This document shows, piece by piece, positions 60,930 to 64,000 of a DNA stretch of 64,000 bases. The notes beneath the pieces are model-generated. The model did no database searches. It worked only from the letters and a program-made list of their open reading frames with translations, and was not told the origin of the DNA. Every line of letters begins with the position of its first letter. Within the stretch, counting starts at the first letter, position 1. A program made the position numbers and the translations under genes. The DNA comes from an uncultured Alphaproteobacteria bacterium (GTDB lineage: Bacteria; Pseudomonadota; Alphaproteobacteria; RF32; CAG-239). The stretch spans positions 1-64,000 of the forward strand of contig CAKQRZ010000012.1 of assembly GCA_934271715.1 (NCBI GenBank), written 5' to 3'.

Positions 60930-62209
60930 ATGAAAAATAAGCTAAGCAAAGGTCTCTCTCTCTCTCTGCAAATCCTGAACATCTGATTAAAGGCGCTTTT
61001 TCTGCCGTTCAGCACGTTTTTGCAGGGTTTGGCAGAAAAAATGATATATTCAGAAATAACACGCACAGAAGCAAACTGACAGGCTCGCCCCGTGCGGGAG
61101 AGGTCGGAGCTTTGCTCCGGGTGAGGTGTAAATGTGTTGCAACAAACACTAATAAGCCCACGCCTCTAGCACCAGTCATTCTAGGCTCTGTGCCTAGAAT
61201 CTTCTGGCAACAAGGTACTAACCTAGTCAATAAATTTGCCTTATTATTGCATAAGTGCTGGTTCACACAAGATTCTCGGAATAAATCAGAGAATGACGAG
61301 TGCCGGGGACGCGGGTTCTCTATGGTAATAAGTAAACAAAGAAGCGTTGCATTCTGCAACAAAATCATGGATACTCGTCTGCCACAGCCAGTAGGGTGTG
61401 GCGACAAGTATGACGTTTCGTGTTTGAGTTCTAGATTGCTTCGCTGCGCTCGCAATGACGGAGCAAGTAATGGCGAGGGATTGCACCGCCATTGGTGCGA
61501 CAAGATCCTAGGTACAGACTGTGCGTCACGGCCTAGTATGACTGGCGGCAGAGGCGCAAATTCCTTTGGCAGAAGTATGATAGAAATGCTGGGCGTGCTG
61601 GCTATTATCGGTGTATTATCAGTCGGCGGGATTGCCGGATATTCTAAAGCTATGGAAAAGTTTAAAATAAATAAAACGATTGATGAATATACAATGCTTA
61701 TTACGGGGCTTATAGAATATAAGAATAATTTTATACAAAGCTCCGCGCCGCAAAGCAACATTGATTTAGATGAGTTTATCTTTGCAGCGCATTTAGTTCC
61801 GGAAACTTGGAAGCAATACGGTAATAAGCATATTCGTGACAGCAACGGACATGATTTGCGCATTTATTTTTCAAACAAAAGTTTAACTGAGGGCTATACC
61901 AACCCCGGAAAATATGTTTTAGACTTACATTTTTCCTTAGCTAAAACCAATGCTGTATTTTCAAGAAATCTGTGCAAAACATTTTTTATAGATATAGGTC
62001 AACAAATGGCTTCACAGATGTTTGCGATGGTGGTTATTCCTACATCCTCAAATACGGAGTACGCCGGAGATGCTTTTTGCCACGGAGCGGATAAATCGGT
62101 TACGACAGGTCAGCCGCTTAAATGTTTGCGGGACTTAACCTTAAGCGAAGCAGATGAAATTTGCCGCACCTGCAACAATAATTCCTGCGGTATAGTTTTT
62201 GTTTTTTAG
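60930..62209 (+). CDS. Phase-variable pilin-like gene, (CT)7, frame OFF here
   Basis: ATG 60930 encodes MKNKLSKG then (CT)7 (60954-60967); as sequenced it stops after 18 codons at TGA 60984. The pilin frame is open from 60968 to the stop: leader of about 213 residues with repeats R5, R1, R2, R3 and a partial R1, then G|RSMIEMLGVLAIIGVL at 61568, GYSKAMEKFKINK, variable body and Cys domain (GDAFCHGADKS ... KCLRDLTLSEA, CRTC, CGIVFVF). One CT fewer or two more would restore the fusion. Internal starts (TTG 61112, several ATG) could give low expression. Confidence 0.75.
60954..60967 (+). repeat. (CT)7 dinucleotide tract in the pilin leader
   Basis: Seven CT units after the GGT codon of MKNKLSKG, as at the other two plus-strand loci. 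Confidence 0.92.
61084..61126 (+). repeat. Repeat family R5 in pilin leader
   Basis: CTCGCCCC...CTCCGGGTGAGG, read as SPRAGEVGALLRV; reverse-oriented relative of 49258-49305. Confidence 0.6.
61165..61306 (+). repeat. Palindromic repeat family R1 in pilin leader
   Basis: Read as PVILGSVPRIFWQ ... DSRNKSENDECRG. Confidence 0.8.
61344..61420 (+). repeat. Repeat family R2 in pilin leader
   Basis: Read as VAFCNKIMDTRLPQPVGCGD. Confidence 0.75.
61433..61460 (+). repeat. Short palindromic repeat R3 in pilin leader
   Basis: AGATTGCTTCG...CTCGCAATGAC, read as RLLRCARND. Confidence 0.7.
61497..61549 (+). repeat. Partial copy of repeat family R1
   Basis: GATCCTAGG...GGCCTAGTATGACTGG, one hairpin end of R1 only, directly before the prepilin site. 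Confidence 0.6.
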
Positions 62210-62224
62210 CAATATCCATTTGAT

Positions 62225-62258
62225 AAAGCCCCCTGCACAAAATAATGCTGGGGGCTTT
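62225..62258. terminator. Hairpin terminator between convergent genes
   Basis: 9-bp perfect stem AAAGCCCCC/GGGGGCTTT (62225-62233 with 62250-62258). Confidence 0.7.
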
Positions 62259-62278
62259 GACGTTGGCTGTTTATCCGG

Positions 62279-63997
62279 CTAATGTGTATAGTTCTTTTTG
62301 GAAGCCAGAGCTTTAACAAACGCATCAGCCGCTTTAGTATTTTTAGGATTTGCGGCAGCGGCCTCATTTCCTGATTTTGTCGGCGTCTTAGCCGGCTGCT
62401 GTTGCTGTGCCTGAGTTTGCTGCTGCGGCTCTTTCTTTTTCATGAACTCCGGATGTTCTTTGTAGAAATTATCATAGTGCAGACGGCCGAACGCTTTCGG
62501 GAAGCTGATTTCATCAACACCCAGCGGCGTCAGCATTTCATTTACTTTTTCAAAACGATTGCGCGCACCATCAAACACTTCTTTAATAATTACATTATCG
62601 GCACGTTTTGCACCTTTTGAAGTTTGGTTATTCACATCACGGGCAGCCAGCAAAGCTTCGTCAACTTCTTTTTTGGCGTCGGCTTTACTCTTTACCAGCA
62701 TAATTTCATACAGCTGTCCCATTTGCTCTGTCGTAAACTCGCTGACCGGACCGGTTAAGCCGGCCTGTTTGATTTTGGCTTTTTCATCCGAACTCAGATT
62801 TTTACTGTTTAAAATATCCGCATGGTCTACAACTTCCTGATATGTATCAAACAAGCGGCGCATAGCCATATAAGACGCGGCTTTTTCTATTGCGCCGTCA
62901 TCATGATTGACATCGGCAGCATCCAGACGGTCGCGCAGCATGCCTTTCAGCTTGCCGTCATAAGCTTCGGTAAAGGCCAGATATTTTTGACTGTTTTTAA
63001 TGCTGTCAATATAATCTTGCTCTGACGGAGAAACAATTTTGCCTTTTTTGATATTATCTTTTTCCATTTGAATGGCGAGCTTATATCTATATTTGCGGAA
63101 AGCTTCTGCCGTCAATTTTTCTTTAGCGGCTTTAAGCATGCCCTCGGCTTTGGCTTTATCCAGCCCCATGCCTACCGGAACAATGCCGTTTTCAGCCAAG
63201 GCGATACGCCATAATTTCTTTTCAGCGTCTTGCAGACCGTCCGGAAAACGCACATGAGTAATCCCCAAATCTTTGAACTGTCCGGCTAAACCGTTGACAA
63301 TCTGGTCGTCCAGCTTTTTATTCCCCGGAGTGCGGTAAGCAAAGCGGAACTTGCCGTTTTCTTGTTTTACAAACAGCTTAAAGTTATATGTAAACTTAGG
63401 CTCGCCGTTTTTATCTTTCAGACCGTCTTTTTTGCGGTTATCCCTATCGGCTTTATCATAAACCACATACTTAGTCCAACCGGTTCCAAACCAGCCGGTA
63501 TGCGACTTAAAATATGAAAGTCCGCGGTCTTTTCGCAAGCCGCCTTCCAAAAACTTTTCCAGTCCGGCTTCTGCGTCATCCTGTGTCTTTTTAGCTTTTT
63601 TGGCTTTAGCCTTTGGCTGCGGCTGAGGCGCTTGCTGAGCCTGCTCCTGCGGCGCTGCAGCGGCGCGCTCATTCTGCTGATTATTCTCCTCGGTTTCTTC
63701 GGCTGTTTCAGCGGTAAAGATTTTATCTTCCGGCGGCAGCCCATAGGAGATATCTTCGCGCATTTCTTCTGTAACATTCTGCGAAGCCGATTTAGACAGC
63801 TCTTTTTTATGAGCTTCGCTCTCTGCAAATTCCTGATTGTTTGCTTTATTTTCTTCAGCCGCTCTCTGAGCTTTAACCTCTTCCATCAGGCTCTTAATTT
63901 TTTCAGCAGCATCAATATTTCCGTCGTAAGCATACGGAATATCCATCTGAAACGTAGACAAGCCATGGCTTTCGCAAAATTCCATGATATGCGCCAT
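62279..63997 (-). CDS. Large hypothetical protein, possibly cut by the window edge
   Basis: 572 residues if ATG 63997 is the start, but only 3 bp remain beyond it and no ribosome-binding site can be seen, so the gene may extend further. Glu/Gln/Ala/Pro-rich coiled region (about 25-150), a globular middle with HTGWFGTGWTKYVVYDKADRD and ITHVRFPDGLQDAEKKLW, a long helical part, and a Gln/Pro/Ala-rich end. No signal peptide or membrane helix. I do not recognise the family. Confidence 0.6.
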   Translation of the reverse strand: MAHIMEFCESHGLSTFQMDIPYAYDGNIDAAEKIKSLMEEVKAQRAAEENKANNQEFAESEAHKKELSKSASQNVTEEMREDISYGLPPEDKIFTAETAEETEENNQQNERAAAAPQEQAQQAPQPQPKAKAKKAKKTQDDAEAGLEKFLEGGLRKDRGLSYFKSHTGWFGTGWTKYVVYDKADRDNRKKDGLKDKNGEPKFTYNFKLFVKQENGKFRFAYRTPGNKKLDDQIVNGLAGQFKDLGITHVRFPDGLQDAEKKLWRIALAENGIVPVGMGLDKAKAEGMLKAAKEKLTAEAFRKYRYKLAIQMEKDNIKKGKIVSPSEQDYIDSIKNSQKYLAFTEAYDGKLKGMLRDRLDAADVNHDDGAIEKAASYMAMRRLFDTYQEVVDHADILNSKNLSSDEKAKIKQAGLTGPVSEFTTEQMGQLYEIMLVKSKADAKKEVDEALLAARDVNNQTSKGAKRADNVIIKEVFDGARNRFEKVNEMLTPLGVDEISFPKAFGRLHYDNFYKEHPEFMKKKEPQQQTQAQQQQPAKTPTKSGNEAAAANPKNTKAADAFVKALASKKNYTH

Positions 63998-64000
63998 TTT

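Noticed and set aside
61009..61863. Long minus-strand open frame opposite the third CT-tract pilin gene
   Set aside because: It is antisense to the repeat-rich leader and the prepilin helix; the reverse reading of the palindromic repeats keeps it open, and it has no ribosome-binding site or domain.

Overview
The window looks like a chromosomal segment of a low-GC, probably host-associated alphaproteobacterium from an uncultured lineage. The evidence is alphaproteobacterial gene order (SPOR protein - nagZ - Tat-like; hfq-hflX; lepB-rnc-era; rplM-rpsI), Gram-negative envelope genes, and small palindromic repeats of the kind known from alphaproteobacterial genomes. Genus-level placement is inference.

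Layout. 1-6.3 kb: an S41 protease, exonuclease III, the SPOR-nagZ-Tat-like block, a RelE/ParD-like toxin-antitoxin pair and a BaiN-type flavoprotein. 6.3-8.5 kb: a broken pilin gene, a small hypothetical gene and a lipoprotein. 8.5-18.9 kb: hflX/hfq, rmuC, a MurG-like transferase, a sirtuin, mfd and recG. 19-27 kb: an intact pilin gene, deoB, pgeF, an amidase, dtd, an SpmA-SpmB fusion and tRNA-Ala. 27-33 kb: an RND efflux permease whose adaptor gene is reduced to a 3' remnant, abutting a cluster of three pilin genes. 33-48.7 kb: pgk, gap, pepA, an HNH-like/SUKH-like pair, tsaC, a solitary cas1-like gene directly downstream of uvrB, cysE, lepB-rnc-era and rplM-rpsI. 48.8-50.1 kb: another pilin locus. 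50.4-57.6 kb: a frameshifted phosphoethanolamine transferase gene, a mutarotase, a two-component system and an intact eptA-like gene. 57.6-64 kb: small genes, an orphan acyl carrier protein, tRNA-Arg, a divergent pilin-family pair and a gene cut by the window edge.

The most unusual content is a dispersed family of eight pilin-like loci. Seven carry a C-terminal Cys-rich domain with shared spacing (one as a fusion to a Sec-type signal and a Cys-rich stalk). Intact members have a prepilin motif G|RSMIEMLG. Two 5' leader types occur. Minus-strand genes begin MLKS(I/R)EFL; plus-strand genes begin MKNKL(S/F)KG followed at once by a (CT)n tract. In all three plus-strand loci the pilin frame is open back into the CT tract, but n is 7, 8 and 7, so the leader ATG is out of frame. 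Values of 6 or 9 would join leader and pilin. This is the signature of slipped-strand phase variation, with all three copies OFF in this assembly. Three loci also carry a 21-bp inverted repeat with exactly 134 bp between its arms, enclosing a sigma70-like promoter. The cleavable leader regions are packed with in-frame palindromic repeats of several unrelated families, stretching leaders to about 205-213 residues.

A second unusual item is a Cas1 homologue with no cas2, effector or CRISPR array nearby. It lies 5 bp after uvrB, and two of its three metal-binding positions appear substituted.
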